DNA of 64,000 nt from Halorubrum lacusprofundi ATCC 49239 (GTDB lineage Archaea; Halobacteriota; Halobacteria; Halobacteriales; Haloferacaceae): positions 620,001 to 684,000 of the forward strand of contig NC_012029.1 of the NCBI RefSeq assembly GCF_000022205.1. Reading direction: 5' to 3'. Positions 16,895 to 25,569 of this stretch are shown here, in pieces (within the stretch, counting starts at the first letter, position 1; each line of letters opens with the position of its first letter). The notes beneath the pieces are model-generated. The model worked only from the letters and a program-made list of their open reading frames with translations, was not told where the DNA came from and did no database searches. The position numbers and the translations under genes are program-made.

Positions 16895-17538
16895 GCGAAC
16901 GATCCGTATCCAAGAGCAGAGAACAGAAGCGCTGGTACTCCGTGCTGGCGCCCGAACAGTTCGACCGGCAGGAGCTCGGCGAGACCCTCGCCGAGGAGCC
17001 CGACCAGGTCGTCGGCCGTACGATCACGACGACGCTGGGCGAGCTGACCGGCGACTCCGGCGCGAACAACACGAAGCTCACGTTCAAGATCACCGACGTG
17101 GGCAGCGACACGGCCTACACCGAGTTCATCAAGTACGAGCTCACGCGGGACTACCTGCGCTCGCTCGTCCGCCGCGGCGCCTCGAAGGTCGAGGCGTCGA
17201 TCACGGTGCTGACGACGGACGACTACCGCATCCGCGTCCAGCCCGTCGCGCTGACGACGAAGAAGGCCGATCGCTCGCAGGAGAAGGCGATCCGCCGCGT
17301 CATGATCGACAAGGTCCACGCGGCCGCCGAGGACCGGACCTTCGAGTCGTTCGTCGACGCCATCGTCGAGGGGAACCTCTCGTCGGCCATCTACGGCGAC
17401 GCGAAGCTCATCTACCCGCTTCGCCGCGTCGAGATTCAGAAGCTGACGCTGGAGGCGCGGCCGTCCGAGGTCGCCGCCGAAGAGGAGACTGCCGTCGACG
17501 TCGACGCCGACGAAGTGGCTGTCGACGCCGACGAGTAA
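16891..17538 (+). CDS. rps3ae: 30S ribosomal protein S3Ae (S1e)
   Basis: 215 residues. Conserved segments: SREQKRWYSVLAPEQFD, GRTITTTLGELTGD, KYELTRDYLRSLVRRG, RVMIDKVHAAA and a KLIYPLRRVEIQKLTLE ending. The acidic tail (VDVDADEVAVDADE) is a haloarchaeal extension. The ATG at 16891 overlaps the pcc1 stop and matches the family start, although the open frame runs far upstream. Confidence 0.96.
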   Translation: MSERSVSKSREQKRWYSVLAPEQFDRQELGETLAEEPDQVVGRTITTTLGELTGDSGANNTKLTFKITDVGSDTAYTEFIKYELTRDYLRSLVRRGASKVEASITVLTTDDYRIRVQPVALTTKKADRSQEKAIRRVMIDKVHAAAEDRTFESFVDAIVEGNLSSAIYGDAKLIYPLRRVEIQKLTLEARPSEVAAEEETAVDVDADEVAVDADE

Positions 17539-17668
17539 CGCCTCACCGAGCGTACCCGCAGTTTTCCCGTTTATCAGTCGCGTAGCGGCGGTGCTGCCAC
17601 AAGATGTTGGGAGTGAGATCGGATGCGGTAACCCCTTCTAAATAGAATTGATAGAGAAACTGTGCGGG

Positions 17669-18003
17669 TGCGGTGGCGCGCGCATGTGAGCGCCCGAAGG
17701 GCGCGAACAGCGACGCGCGAGGGAGTCGCTGGCGCCGTCGGCGCCAGCGACGAGGCTGGGGAGGCGTGAGGTGCGGTTGCGGTGCTGGCGGGGCGGGGGA
17801 CTCAAAGGGGCAGCCGCGAGGCGAAGCACGCCGCAGTAAGCACCGCACGAGCGTCGCGAGTGCGGCGCGCAGCAAGGCGCGCGAGCCCTCGCGGCTGGGG
17901 CTTTGGAGGTGTTCGCCGTCGATCCGGTGTCAACGACTTATAAGCGAGCGGCTGGGGCTTTGGAGGTGGTCACCCTCAAACGGTCATTAACCGCCTATAA
18001 ACG
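17669..18003 (+). repeat. Intergenic repeat family, copy R4 (most complete)
   Basis: The best reference copy: TGCGGTGGCGCG, hairpin I (GCGCCC/GGGCGC), ACGCGCGAGGGAG, hairpin II with a perfect 12-pair stem (17725-17736 with 17740-17751, loop GTC), CGAGGCTGGGGAGGCGTGAGG, GACTCAAAGGGGC, long stem of 11 pairs (17811-17821 with 17887-17897), TGGGGCTTTGGAGGTGTTCGCC, then a first tail unit ending CTTATAAGCG and a second unit that repeats GGCTGGGGCTTTGGAGGTG and ends in CCTATAAACG. The stretch 17539-17668 before it shows no gene. Confidence 0.9.
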
Positions 18004-18006
18004 CAC

Positions 18007-18546
18007 TCACTCCACGTCTCGCGTTAACTGCTTGCGATACGGCTCGAACCCCTGGTTCTCGTAGAACGCCATCGCTCGCCCGTTATCGACGTCGACGTCG
18101 AGCCGGAGTTCGCCGCAGTCCTGCTCGCGGGCGTCAGCCGCAGCACGCTCCATCAGACGGTCTGCAAGCCCGGTACCACGGTACGGCTCAGCGACGTAAA
18201 TCTCCCCGACGACGAGTCTATCAGACCGGTCGAACGGGTCGGGACACTCGTCGACGCTCGTCAGCAACAGGCCCGTCAGTTCGAGGTCGGGATGTGTAAC
18301 AGACACAGTCGCGGGGTCGGCCTCGGCGTCATCGGGCACCCCCACCGCCACCCATCCCCGGTTGCCGTCGTCTTCGAGCCGGTTTCGGGTGAACTCGACG
18401 TTGCGCTCGACGAACCGCTCGTCGGGCCAGTCGGCCAGCGCGTGGGCGTCGACGGCGGCCGCGAGGTCGCGGTGATAGGGGAGCCACAACTCGGCCGCAT
18501 AGCGGCGGAGGGCATTCTCGTCGGTCGGGAGGCGTCGGATTTCCAT
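18007..18546 (-). CDS. GNAT-family N-acetyltransferase
   Basis: 179 residues from ATG 18546. The acetyl-CoA-binding motif A is clear: VVGEIYVAEPYRGTGLADRLMERA, with the RGTGLA pyrophosphate loop. LDVDVDNGRAMAFYENQGFEPYRKQL is the typical motif B end. The acceptor is unknown; proteins of this type acetylate small amines or protein N-termini. It starts divergently from rpoL, 114 bases away. Confidence 0.85.
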   Translation of the reverse strand: MEIRRLPTDENALRRYAAELWLPYHRDLAAAVDAHALADWPDERFVERNVEFTRNRLEDDGNRGWVAVGVPDDAEADPATVSVTHPDLELTGLLLTSVDECPDPFDRSDRLVVGEIYVAEPYRGTGLADRLMERAAADAREQDCGELRLDVDVDNGRAMAFYENQGFEPYRKQLTRDVE

Positions 18547-18660
18547 GCCACCGACTGCGTCCACGTCACTTAAAAGGGCTGCCGTGGCGTGTGGATAATC
18601 CGCAACCACCGATATCCGGGAGACGAAACCTTGAAACGCGCCTCGGGCGAATCGCTAGGC

Positions 18661-18939
18661 ATGGAACTGCGGGTCATCGAGAAAACCGACACGGAACTCC
18701 GCATCGAGATCGCCGGCGAGGACCACACCTTCATGAACGTGCTGAAGGGCGTCCTGCTGGAGACCGACGACGTCGCAGCCGCGACCTACGACATGAACCC
18801 CGAGCAGTCCGGTGGTCAGACGGAACCGGTACTGACGGTGAAATCCGAGTCCGGTGACCCGCTCGACGTGCTCGCCGAGGGAGCGGAGTCGATCACCGAC
18901 CGCACCGGCGCGCTGCGCGACGCCGTGAAGGCCGCCTGA
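18661..18939 (+). CDS. rpoL: DNA-directed RNA polymerase subunit L
   Basis: 92 residues, homologous to eukaryotic Rpb11/AC19 and part of the D-L assembly platform of RNA polymerase. [27 protein letters not shown] is the conserved dimerisation segment, and [13 protein letters not shown] follows. The length is normal. The longer open frame upstream is not needed; ATG 18661 begins at the family start. Confidence 0.95.
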   Translation: MELRVIEKTDTELRIEIAGEDHTFMNVLKGVLLETDDVAAATYDMNPEQSGGQTEPVLTVKSESGDPLDVLAEGAESITDRTGALRDAVKAA

Positions 18940-19054
18940 ATCGGGCTCGAGGAAAGCCGCTGCGCATCTTTTTATATTCTCCCGACGTGCGGCGAGCCGC
19001 TCGGCCGCGCGAAGTAGGGGCATACCTAAGTGCCGACTCCCAAAACGTGGGGGT

Positions 19055-20101
19055 ATGCCGCCGAGCGTACTCATGCTGGGATGGGGGTATCCGCCGAACA
19101 TCACCGGCGGGCTCGATGTCCACGTCGGTGAACTGTTCTCCGGGCTCCGCGACGACCTCGGGGTGGATGCCACCCTCGTGTTGCCCGCGGAGTTCGCGCC
19201 GGACGACGAGCCCGGGATCGAGCCCGTCGAGACCGGAGAGGGGGACGTCGCGGACCGCGTCGACCGCCTCAGCGACCGGTTTGCCGAGCTCGCCCCCGAC
19301 CACGACGTGATCCACACGCACGACTGGTTCGGGTACGGTCCCGGCCGACAGGCCGCTCGCGCGTCGGACGCGACGTGGGTGTCGTCGTTCCACTCGCTCG
19401 CGAGCGACCGCAATATCAACCCGCCGACCCGAGAGGTCGAGACCGAGCGCCGCCTCGCGAACGCCGCGGACACCAACATCGCGGTCAGTGAACTCGTCCG
19501 CGAGGACATCCGCGAGCTGTACGGCGCCGACTCCCGAGTCGTGTACAACGGCTTCTCGACCCCGACGTTCTCCGGGAAAGACGTCCGCGAGGACCTCGGG
19601 ATCGACGGGGAGATGGTCTTCTTCGTCGGCCGACACACCGACCAGAAGGGGATCTCGCACCTGCTGTACGCGATGCGCAAGCTCCGCCGTCCCGGCGTGA
19701 CCCTCGTCGTCGGCGGGTCGGGCCACCAGACCGACCAGTTGAAGCGGTTTGTCGAGCTGCTCGGCATCGAAGAGCGTGTCGAGTTCGTCGGCTACGTCCC
19801 GGAAGCAGAGCTCGGCGACTACTACGCCGCCGCGGACGCGTTCGTCTCACCCTCGTACGCGGAGCCGTTCGGCATCACGATCACCGAGGCGCTGGAGTCC
19901 GGGACGCAGGTCGTCGCGACCCGGGCGGGCGTCGCGGAGGTACTGCCGGACGGCTGTCTCGTCGAGGTCGAGGTCGATTCTGAGTCGATCGTCGACGGGA
20001 TCGCAACCGCGCTTGACCGCGAGCAACCCCCGGAGTACGAGCGCCGCGAGTGGTCGGAAGTCGCCGAGGACACGCTGGCGGTGTACGAGGACGTAGCGTA
20101 G
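19055..20101 (+). CDS. Glycosyltransferase family 4 (GT-B)
   Basis: 348 residues. The N-terminal domain carries the GGLDVHVGEL glycine loop of GT4 enzymes and HTHDWFGYGP. The C-terminal domain has RHTDQKGISHLLYAM, FVGYVPEAELGDYYAAADAFVSPSYAEPFGITITEALE (the EX7E nucleotide-sugar site) and ATRAGVAEVL. The layout resembles glycogen-synthase-like GT4 proteins, but donor and acceptor are unknown; no polysaccharide cluster is adjacent. CCTAAG about 27 bases before the ATG suggests a leaderless transcript. Confidence 0.88.
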   Translation: MPPSVLMLGWGYPPNITGGLDVHVGELFSGLRDDLGVDATLVLPAEFAPDDEPGIEPVETGEGDVADRVDRLSDRFAELAPDHDVIHTHDWFGYGPGRQAARASDATWVSSFHSLASDRNINPPTREVETERRLANAADTNIAVSELVREDIRELYGADSRVVYNGFSTPTFSGKDVREDLGIDGEMVFFVGRHTDQKGISHLLYAMRKLRRPGVTLVVGGSGHQTDQLKRFVELLGIEERVEFVGYVPEAELGDYYAAADAFVSPSYAEPFGITITEALESGTQVVATRAGVAEVLPDGCLVEVEVDSESIVDGIATALDREQPPEYERREWSEVAEDTLAVYEDVA

Positions 20102-20141
20102 GCCTCTCGAAATCCGTTTTCTCTCGGTCTGTTTCCGTCGC

Positions 20142-20462
20142 CTACTCGTCGTCGCCGCGGTACACGTCGAACTCGGTGGCCGTCTCCGGATGCGTGATCC
20201 GGAACCCGTCCGCGGTCTCGACCACGCCGCGAGTGCTTCCGGACCCGCCGCCGTACGGGCTCTCCTCGCCGTCGATCCCGCTTCCGCCCTGATACGGAGA
20301 GGTGTACGGCGAGTCCGACACGGGCTCGTCGAAGCCGGCCGGCGGGAGGTAGATCCGCTCGCCGCTCGCGGACCGAACGACGACGGCGACGTCGCGAGTC
20401 CCGGTCACGTCGATGACGGTTCGCTCGTCCGTGACGCGCGTGTCGATGTCGATTTCGTCCAT
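20142..20462 (-). CDS. Conserved haloarchaeal protein of unknown function, 106 residues
   Basis: The sequence MDEIDIDTRVTDERTVIDVT, then RDVAVVVRSASGERIYLPPAGF, is beta-rich and acidic, with a flexible middle (SPYTSPYQGGSGIDGEESPYGGGSGS) and a final strand DGFRITHPETATEFDVYRG. This looks like a real haloarchaeal conserved protein (I believe DUF7510), but nothing shows its role. It is divergent from rpa, with the 20-base tandem repeats lying between them. Confidence 0.7.
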   Translation of the reverse strand: MDEIDIDTRVTDERTVIDVTGTRDVAVVVRSASGERIYLPPAGFDEPVSDSPYTSPYQGGSGIDGEESPYGGGSGSTRGVVETADGFRITHPETATEFDVYRGDDE

Positions 20463-20530
20463 ACCTCACGTTGCGGACGGGGGCGGTTTATCCCTACCGG
20501 CCAGCGAGAGTGGGGCGGTCGGCGTCGTCA

Positions 20531-20605
20531 TGTCGGTTCGCTGGTGGTCGTGTCGGTTCGCTGGTGGTCGTGTCGGTTCGCTGGTGGTCGTGTCGGTTCG
20601 CTGGT
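20531..20605 (+). repeat. Tandem 20-base repeats upstream of rpa
   Basis: Three perfect copies of TGTCGGTTCGCTGGTGGTCG (20531-20550, 20551-20570, 20571-20590) and a fourth of 15 bases (20591-20605). They end 45 bases before the rpa ATG and 10-15 bases before its TATA region. They lie in non-coding sequence. Confidence 0.95.
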
Positions 20606-20650
20606 CGGGGTGGTGAACCCTTTTGTGCGGTCGCGTCGAATCCCGACCCG

Positions 20651-21925
20651 ATGGACGTCAACAGCCATGCCGAGGAGCTCGCCTCCGACCTCGGTGTCGA
20701 CAAAGAGGAGGTCAAAGCCGACCTGCAGAACTTACTGGAGTACAGCGTCCCGATCGACGAGGCCAAACAGAGCGTCCGCCGGAAGCACGGCGGTGGGGGT
20801 GGTGGCTCGACGCCGACGCCAGATTCGGTCGACGTGGACGAGATCACCACCGACCACGACGGCGTGACGGTGACCGTCCGCGTGCTCACGCAGGGAACCC
20901 GCACGATCCGGTATCAGGGCGACGATCTCACGATCCGTGAGGGGGAGATCGCCGACGAGACCGGCGTCATCTCCTACACCGCGTGGCAGGACTTCGGGTT
21001 CGAGCCGGGCGACTCGCTGACGATGGGTAACGCCGGCGTCCGAGAATGGGAGGGCGAGCCGGAGCTCAACCTCAATGACTCCACCACCGTTGCCATCGCC
21101 GACGAGACGGTCGAGGTCGACCAGGAGGTCGGCGGCGACCGGAGCCTCGTCGACATCGCCGCGGGCGACCGCGGCCGCAACGTCGAGGTCCGCGTGCTGG
21201 AGGTCGACGAGAAGACCATCTCCGGGCGCGACGGCGAAACGGAGATCCTGGAGGGCGTCGTGGGCGACGCCACCGCGAAGCTCCCCTTCACCGACTGGCA
21301 GCCCCGCTCCGAACTGGAGCCGGGCGCCGACCTCCGGATCGAGGACGTGTATGTCCGAGAATTCCGCGGCGTGCCGTCGATCAACCTCACCGAGTTCTCG
21401 ACGGTCACTCCCCTCCCCGACCCCGTCGAAGTTGCGGAGGACGCACCCCGCCTTTCGGTCGCCGACGCGGTCGCCTCCGGCGGGATGTTCGACGTGGAGA
21501 TCGTCGGCAACGTCCTCGAAATCCGGGACGGCTCCGGGCTCATCGAGCGCTGTCCGGAGTGCGGCCGCGTGGTCCAGAACGGCCAGTGCCGGAGCCACGG
21601 CGACGTGGACGGTGAGGACGACCTCCGCGTGAAAGCGATCGTCGACGACGGCACCGACACCGTCACCGTCGTCCTCGACGACGAGCTCACCGCCGAGGTG
21701 TACGGCGGGGGGCTCGACGACGCCCTCGACGCCGCGAAAGACGCGATGGACAAGGAGGTCGTCGCCGAGGCGATCGCCGATTCACTGGTCGGACACGCCT
21801 ACCGCGTCCGCGGGAACCTTTCGGTCGACGACTACGGCGCCAACCTCGACGCCAGCGAGTTCGCGCTCGCGGATGACGACCCCGCCGATGCCGCCCGTGC
21901 CGCGCTCGCGGAGGTGGGCGAATGA
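20651..21925 (+). CDS. rpa1: Replication protein A (single-stranded DNA binding), RPA1 type
   Basis: 424 residues. An N-terminal helical segment (residues 1-47) and a glycine linker precede two to three OB folds (about 60-150, 165-255 and 265-370). A zinc finger in the last part is visible as CPECGRVVQNGQCRSHG, matching the C4/C3H zinc ribbon of archaeal RPA. The protein coats single-stranded DNA in replication and repair. It overlaps the next gene by ATGA and the trio matches the Haloferax volcanii rpa1-rpap1-rpe operon. CTTTTGTG about 27 bases upstream may be the TATA box. Confidence 0.93.
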   Translation: MDVNSHAEELASDLGVDKEEVKADLQNLLEYSVPIDEAKQSVRRKHGGGGGGSTPTPDSVDVDEITTDHDGVTVTVRVLTQGTRTIRYQGDDLTIREGEIADETGVISYTAWQDFGFEPGDSLTMGNAGVREWEGEPELNLNDSTTVAIADETVEVDQEVGGDRSLVDIAAGDRGRNVEVRVLEVDEKTISGRDGETEILEGVVGDATAKLPFTDWQPRSELEPGADLRIEDVYVREFRGVPSINLTEFSTVTPLPDPVEVAEDAPRLSVADAVASGGMFDVEIVGNVLEIRDGSGLIERCPECGRVVQNGQCRSHGDVDGEDDLRVKAIVDDGTDTVTVVLDDELTAEVYGGGLDDALDAAKDAMDKEVVAEAIADSLVGHAYRVRGNLSVDDYGANLDASEFALADDDPADAARAALAEVGE

Positions 21926-23574
21926 GCGACGACGGACCGGGCGCCCGCGAGGTCGCTCACCGCGTGTTCGCCGCCGAGTTCGACGACGCCTCCCTCTCGT
22001 ACTCCGAGAGCGACGAGGAGCGCGCCCCGAACTACGTCGTCACCCCGACCGGCGCGCGCGTGAACCGGCTGTTCGTCGCGGGCGTGCTCACCGAGGTCGA
22101 GCGCGTGAACGACGAGACGCGTCGCGGGCGGGTCGTCGACCCATCCGGCGCGTTCGTCACCTACGCCGGCCAGTACCAGCCCGAGGCGCAGACGTTTCTC
22201 GAACGCGCCGAGCCGCCGGCGTTCGTCGCGCTCACGGGCAAGGCACGCACCTTCGAGCCGGAGGACTCAGATCGGGTGTTCACTTCGGTTCGCCCCGAGA
22301 GCCTCAACGCGGTCGACGCCGACACCCGCGATCGGTGGGTCGTCTCCGCCGCGGAGGCCACTCTCGACCGACTCGCCGTCTTCGCGAAGGCCCTCGACTC
22401 GGAGCTCCGCGGCGAGGAACTCCGCGTAGCCCTCGAAACGGGCGGCGCACCGGCGGCGCTGGCGGCCGGGATCCCGAAAGCCATCGCGCACTACGACACC
22501 TCGACCGCCTACGTCGAGGCGCTCCGGCGGCTCGCCGTCGACGCCCTGAAGCTGATCGCCGGCGACCGCGACGAGGTGCGCTCACCCGATATCGCCCCCG
22601 ATGCGGGCGGTGAGGCCGCCATCGGCGCGCTCCCGGAAACGGACGTGACGATCGAGGCGCCGGCGGAACCGGTCGCCGACGATGGGGCGGTGGAATCGGA
22701 ATCCGAGTCTGTCGCCGCCGAATCGGACGAGTCTGCCTCTGAGCCGGAACCCAACGCTGAGTCGGAACCTGCGGTGACAGGTGACGAGACGGCCGACTCA
22801 ACCGAGGCCGACTCAACCGAGACCGACTCAACCGAGACCGACTCAACCGAGACCGACTCAATCGAGACCGATACTGAGGACACCGCCGTGTCCGTCGAAA
22901 CCGAACCGTCGGATTCCGGTTCCGATGCTGCTGGATCCGTCGACGCCGGCCCCGGCTCCGCCGACTCCGAGTCTGACGACGAGAGCGGTGGGCTCGGGGA
23001 CTTCGACGCCGGGACCGACGATACCGAGACCGACGAATCCGGGACGGACGACGCCGAGGCCGACCTCGACGAGCCGTCGTCCGAGCCCGGCTCCGACGAG
23101 ATGTACCAGCTCGACGACGAGGAACGCGAGGAGATCGAGTCGGAGTTCGGCACCGACTTCTCGACCGGAACCGAGGTCGACGAGCCCGGCGAGGCCGACA
23201 TCGACGTACCCGATCCCGAGGAGATAGAGGAGTCGCCGACCTCGGTGGGCGCTTCGGAGTCCGCCGGGGCCGACGCACCCGCCGGAAGCGCTGACGAGGC
23301 CGCAGCGGAGCCCACCACTGATTCGGAACCAGAGAGCGAAGAGCCGGCGGGCGACGAGACGAGCGATGCTGACGCCGACATCGACCTCGAAGCCGCCGTT
23401 ATCGACGCGATGGGTGCGCTCGACGACGGCGCCGGCGCCGATCGCGAGGCGGTCGTCGAGGCGGTCGTCGACGACCACGGCGTCGCAGCCGACGCGGTCG
23501 AGGACGCGATCCAGGACGCGCTGATGAGCGGGAAGTGCTACGAGCCCGGCGACGGCACGCTGAAGCCGATCTGA
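21922..23574 (+). CDS. rpap1: RPA-associated protein
   Basis: 550 residues. Residues 1-215 form the conserved RPAP domain: an OB-like part (EVAHRVFAAEFDDASLSY, GARVNRLFVAGVLTEVERVN, GRVVDPSGAFVTYAGQYQP) and an alpha-helical part. Residues about 230-480 are an extremely acidic Ser/Thr/Glu/Asp-rich linker with a repeated ETDST unit. The last 70 residues (IDAMGALDDGAGADREAVVEAVVDDHGV) are a small wHTH-like end as in RPA partners. In Haloferax, RPAP1 works with RPA1 and is needed for DNA repair. The linker is much longer than I would expect for the family, which is inference. Confidence 0.9.
   Translation: MSDDGPGAREVAHRVFAAEFDDASLSYSESDEERAPNYVVTPTGARVNRLFVAGVLTEVERVNDETRRGRVVDPSGAFVTYAGQYQPEAQTFLERAEPPAFVALTGKARTFEPEDSDRVFTSVRPESLNAVDADTRDRWVVSAAEATLDRLAVFAKALDSELRGEELRVALETGGAPAALAAGIPKAIAHYDTSTAYVEALRRLAVDALKLIAGDRDEVRSPDIAPDAGGEAAIGALPETDVTIEAPAEPVADDGAVESESESVAAESDESASEPEPNAESEPAVTGDETADSTEADSTETDSTETDSTETDSIETDTEDTAVSVETEPSDSGSDAAGSVDAGPGSADSESDDESGGLGDFDAGTDDTETDESGTDDAEADLDEPSSEPGSDEMYQLDDEEREEIESEFGTDFSTGTEVDEPGEADIDVPDPEEIEESPTSVGASESAGADAPAGSADEAAAEPTTDSEPESEEPAGDETSDADADIDLEAAVIDAMGALDDGAGADREAVVEAVVDDHGVAADAVEDAIQDALMSGKCYEPGDGTLKPI
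22795..22869 (+). repeat. In-frame 15-base minisatellite in rpap1
   Basis: Five units of 15 bases (consensus GACTCAACCGAGACC; the first has G for A, the last T for C) encode the repeated DSTET linker residues. Being a multiple of three, changes in copy number keep the frame. Confidence 0.95.
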
Positions 23575-24392
23575 TGGCACCGGGCGCGTCGCCCGCCGTC
23601 GAGCCGGTGGTCGGCGAACCGGCGGCCGTGGCCGATCTCGGCGACCGGCGCCTGCTGCTCGTCGCCGACGTGCACGCCGGTATCGAGGTCGGGCTCCGCT
23701 ATGAGCGCGGCGTCGAACTCGATAGCCGTGCAGACGAGCGCCGCGAGCGGCTCTGTGGCCTCATCGCCGAAACCGACGCCGATCGATTGGTAATCCTCGG
23801 CGACCTCGCGCATCGGATCGCGGCGCCGGAAGGCGACGAACGCGAGGAGCTCGTCGAGCTGATCCGGGCGGTCACGGATCGCGTCCCGATGACGCTCGTC
23901 GAGGGGAACCACGACGCCGGGGTCGCTGAGGCGTTCGCCGACGACCTCGACGTGATCGGAGCGGGCGGGGGCGTACTCGGCGGCGACGGCGGCGAGCGCG
24001 ACGACGACACAACCACAGGTACCGGCGTTGGCGTCCTCCACGGCCATACGTGGCCGAACCCGGAACTGCTCGACGCCGACGTGGTCTGTATGGGACACGA
24101 GCATCCGCAAGTGCGACTGGAAGATGCGGTCGGCGGCTCGCGAGTGGAGCGCGCGTGGCTCCGGGGCGAACTCGATCCGACGGCGTTCGTGAAAGACGGT
24201 GAAGTCGACCCGGCCGCCGCCACGGATCCGCCCGAACTCGTCGTCTTCCCCGCGTTCAACGAGCGCTCCGGCGGGACGTGGGTCAACGTCGACGGCCAGT
24301 CGTTCCTCGCGCCGTTCCTCCCCGACGCACTCCCGGCCGGCGACGCATACCTACTGGACGGGACCCGGCTCGGCGACTTCCGACGGATCTGA
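23574..24392 (+). CDS. rpe: RPA-operon metallophosphoesterase
   Basis: 272 residues, calcineurin-like. Metal-binding motifs: LLLVADVHAG, VILGDLAHR, VEGNHD, VLHGHTWP and CMGHEHPQVRL. The third gene of the rpa operon in Haloferax is this phosphoesterase (RPE). It may act on nucleic acid ends in repair, although its substrate has not been shown here. The start overlaps the rpap1 stop (TGATG). Confidence 0.9.
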   Translation: MAPGASPAVEPVVGEPAAVADLGDRRLLLVADVHAGIEVGLRYERGVELDSRADERRERLCGLIAETDADRLVILGDLAHRIAAPEGDEREELVELIRAVTDRVPMTLVEGNHDAGVAEAFADDLDVIGAGGGVLGGDGGERDDDTTTGTGVGVLHGHTWPNPELLDADVVCMGHEHPQVRLEDAVGGSRVERAWLRGELDPTAFVKDGEVDPAAATDPPELVVFPAFNERSGGTWVNVDGQSFLAPFLPDALPAGDAYLLDGTRLGDFRRI

Positions 24393-24467
24393 CGGAACCG
24401 ATAGTCCCGCCGATCCGCTACCCTCTCGCGGCGAGGACGTTTTCTCTCGCGAAACGAAACGGGCTCC

Positions 24468-25043
24468 ATGGTCATCGACCGCGCGCCGACCGAGATCGAC
24501 GAGGCGGGATGGCACTGGCTCCGGGTCAAACACGTCACGGGGTTCCCGCGCAACGCCCGCGACGGCTACTTTCCGAGACACTCCGTGACGCGGCCGGCGG
24601 CGACGACAGCGGCGGACTTACCGCCGATCGACGCCGAGCGGGAATCGCTCCCGGCCGACGCGGGGACCGTCGCCGATGCGGACCGGCTCGCTCTCGAAAC
24701 GACGTACCTGAGTGGGAAGTGGCTCGTCGAGCGCCCGTCGGAGACGGTGGACGATCTCTGGAACGCAGTCGTTGAGGACGTCGCGGCCGAGCAGTTCTGG
24801 GACGCGAAAGTCTCGACCCGCGCCGGCTGCGAGGCGTTCGGCGAGGCAGACCACGCGGTGCTCGTGTTCACGCCCAACTACTTCGATCGGGAAGACATTG
24901 ACCGAGTGCGACGCCGACTCAGAGATGCTCACGGGGTGACCGAGGAGATCCGGTACCGACCCGATGTGTACACGCTCGACGGGATCCACGAGGGGACGCT
25001 CGGCGAGCTCACAGACACGGAGTCGGCGCGGTTCAGCGCTTGA
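24468..25043 (+). CDS. Bles03-fold protein (DUF1917-like, putative phosphothreonine lyase domain)
   Basis: 191 residues. The pattern matches haloarchaeal proteins annotated with a phosphothreonine-lyase/Bles03 (eIF4E-like) fold: SGKWLVERPSETVDDLWNAVVEDVA, followed by FWDAKVSTRAG and HAVLVFTPNYFDREDIDRVRRRLRD. No lyase activity has been shown for this group and catalytic residues of bacterial OspF are not evident. It follows rpe in the same direction after 75 bases and may be separately transcribed. Confidence 0.7.
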   Translation: MVIDRAPTEIDEAGWHWLRVKHVTGFPRNARDGYFPRHSVTRPAATTAADLPPIDAERESLPADAGTVADADRLALETTYLSGKWLVERPSETVDDLWNAVVEDVAAEQFWDAKVSTRAGCEAFGEADHAVLVFTPNYFDREDIDRVRRRLRDAHGVTEEIRYRPDVYTLDGIHEGTLGELTDTESARFSA

Positions 25044-25095
25044 GAAGACGACAGCAGAGACGGGCCGTGAATCGCGAGACGGTTCGCCCGGTCAA

Positions 25096-25569
25096 CTACT
25101 CGACCGGACGGAATCGGAACCCGTCCCAGTCCTGGCTCTCGGGCTCGCGGATCCCGGCGCCCGGCTCGCGGAGTTCGTCGGCGTAGACGGGCTCGACCCG
25201 GTCGCCGATGTCGACGTCGAAGGTCTCCCCAGAGCTGTCCTCGCGTTCGGCGATCTGTCCGAGCGCGCGGACCGCCGGCCCGTCGTACTCGTCGTTCATG
25301 TCGAACTCGACGATGGCGAGGGTGTTTGGCTCGCGAACGCCCGGGGGCGTCGCCATCGAGGTCGTCCACGTGAGGACCCGCCCTCCGTACTCCCGGAGGT
25401 CGACCGTCCCGACGCGCTCGGCGCCGTTCGGGCTCACGGTGTGAGGCGGGTACGTGACGGTGCCGTCCGCGTACTCGGCGGCCTCGAAGGCCGGTTCGGC
25501 GCTGTCCGTCTGGTCGTCGGTGTCGGTCGCGGTATCGGTCGCAGTGTCGGTCGCTTCGTTGTCGCTCAT
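25096..25569 (-). CDS. OB-fold (DUF35-type) partner of the thiolase-like protein
   Basis: 157 residues. After an acidic Thr/Asp-rich tail (about 1-30) comes a DUF35 OB fold: GTVDLREYGGRVLTWTTSM, TLAIVEFDM and ALGQIAERED. Proteins of this class normally carry an N-terminal zinc ribbon with two CxxC pairs, but this one has no cysteine at all, so the ribbon is lost or degenerate. In archaea the DUF35 protein bridges thiolase and HMG-CoA synthase. Its start overlaps the thiolase stop by 4 bases, supporting a complex. Confidence 0.8.
   Translation of the reverse strand: MSDNEATDTATDTATDTDDQTDSAEPAFEAAEYADGTVTYPPHTVSPNGAERVGTVDLREYGGRVLTWTTSMATPPGVREPNTLAIVEFDMNDEYDGPAVRALGQIAEREDSSGETFDVDIGDRVEPVYADELREPGAGIREPESQDWDGFRFRPVE

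Noticed and set aside
20531-20605. Possible CRISPR array
   Set aside because: Units are directly adjacent with no spacers; it is a simple tandem repeat.
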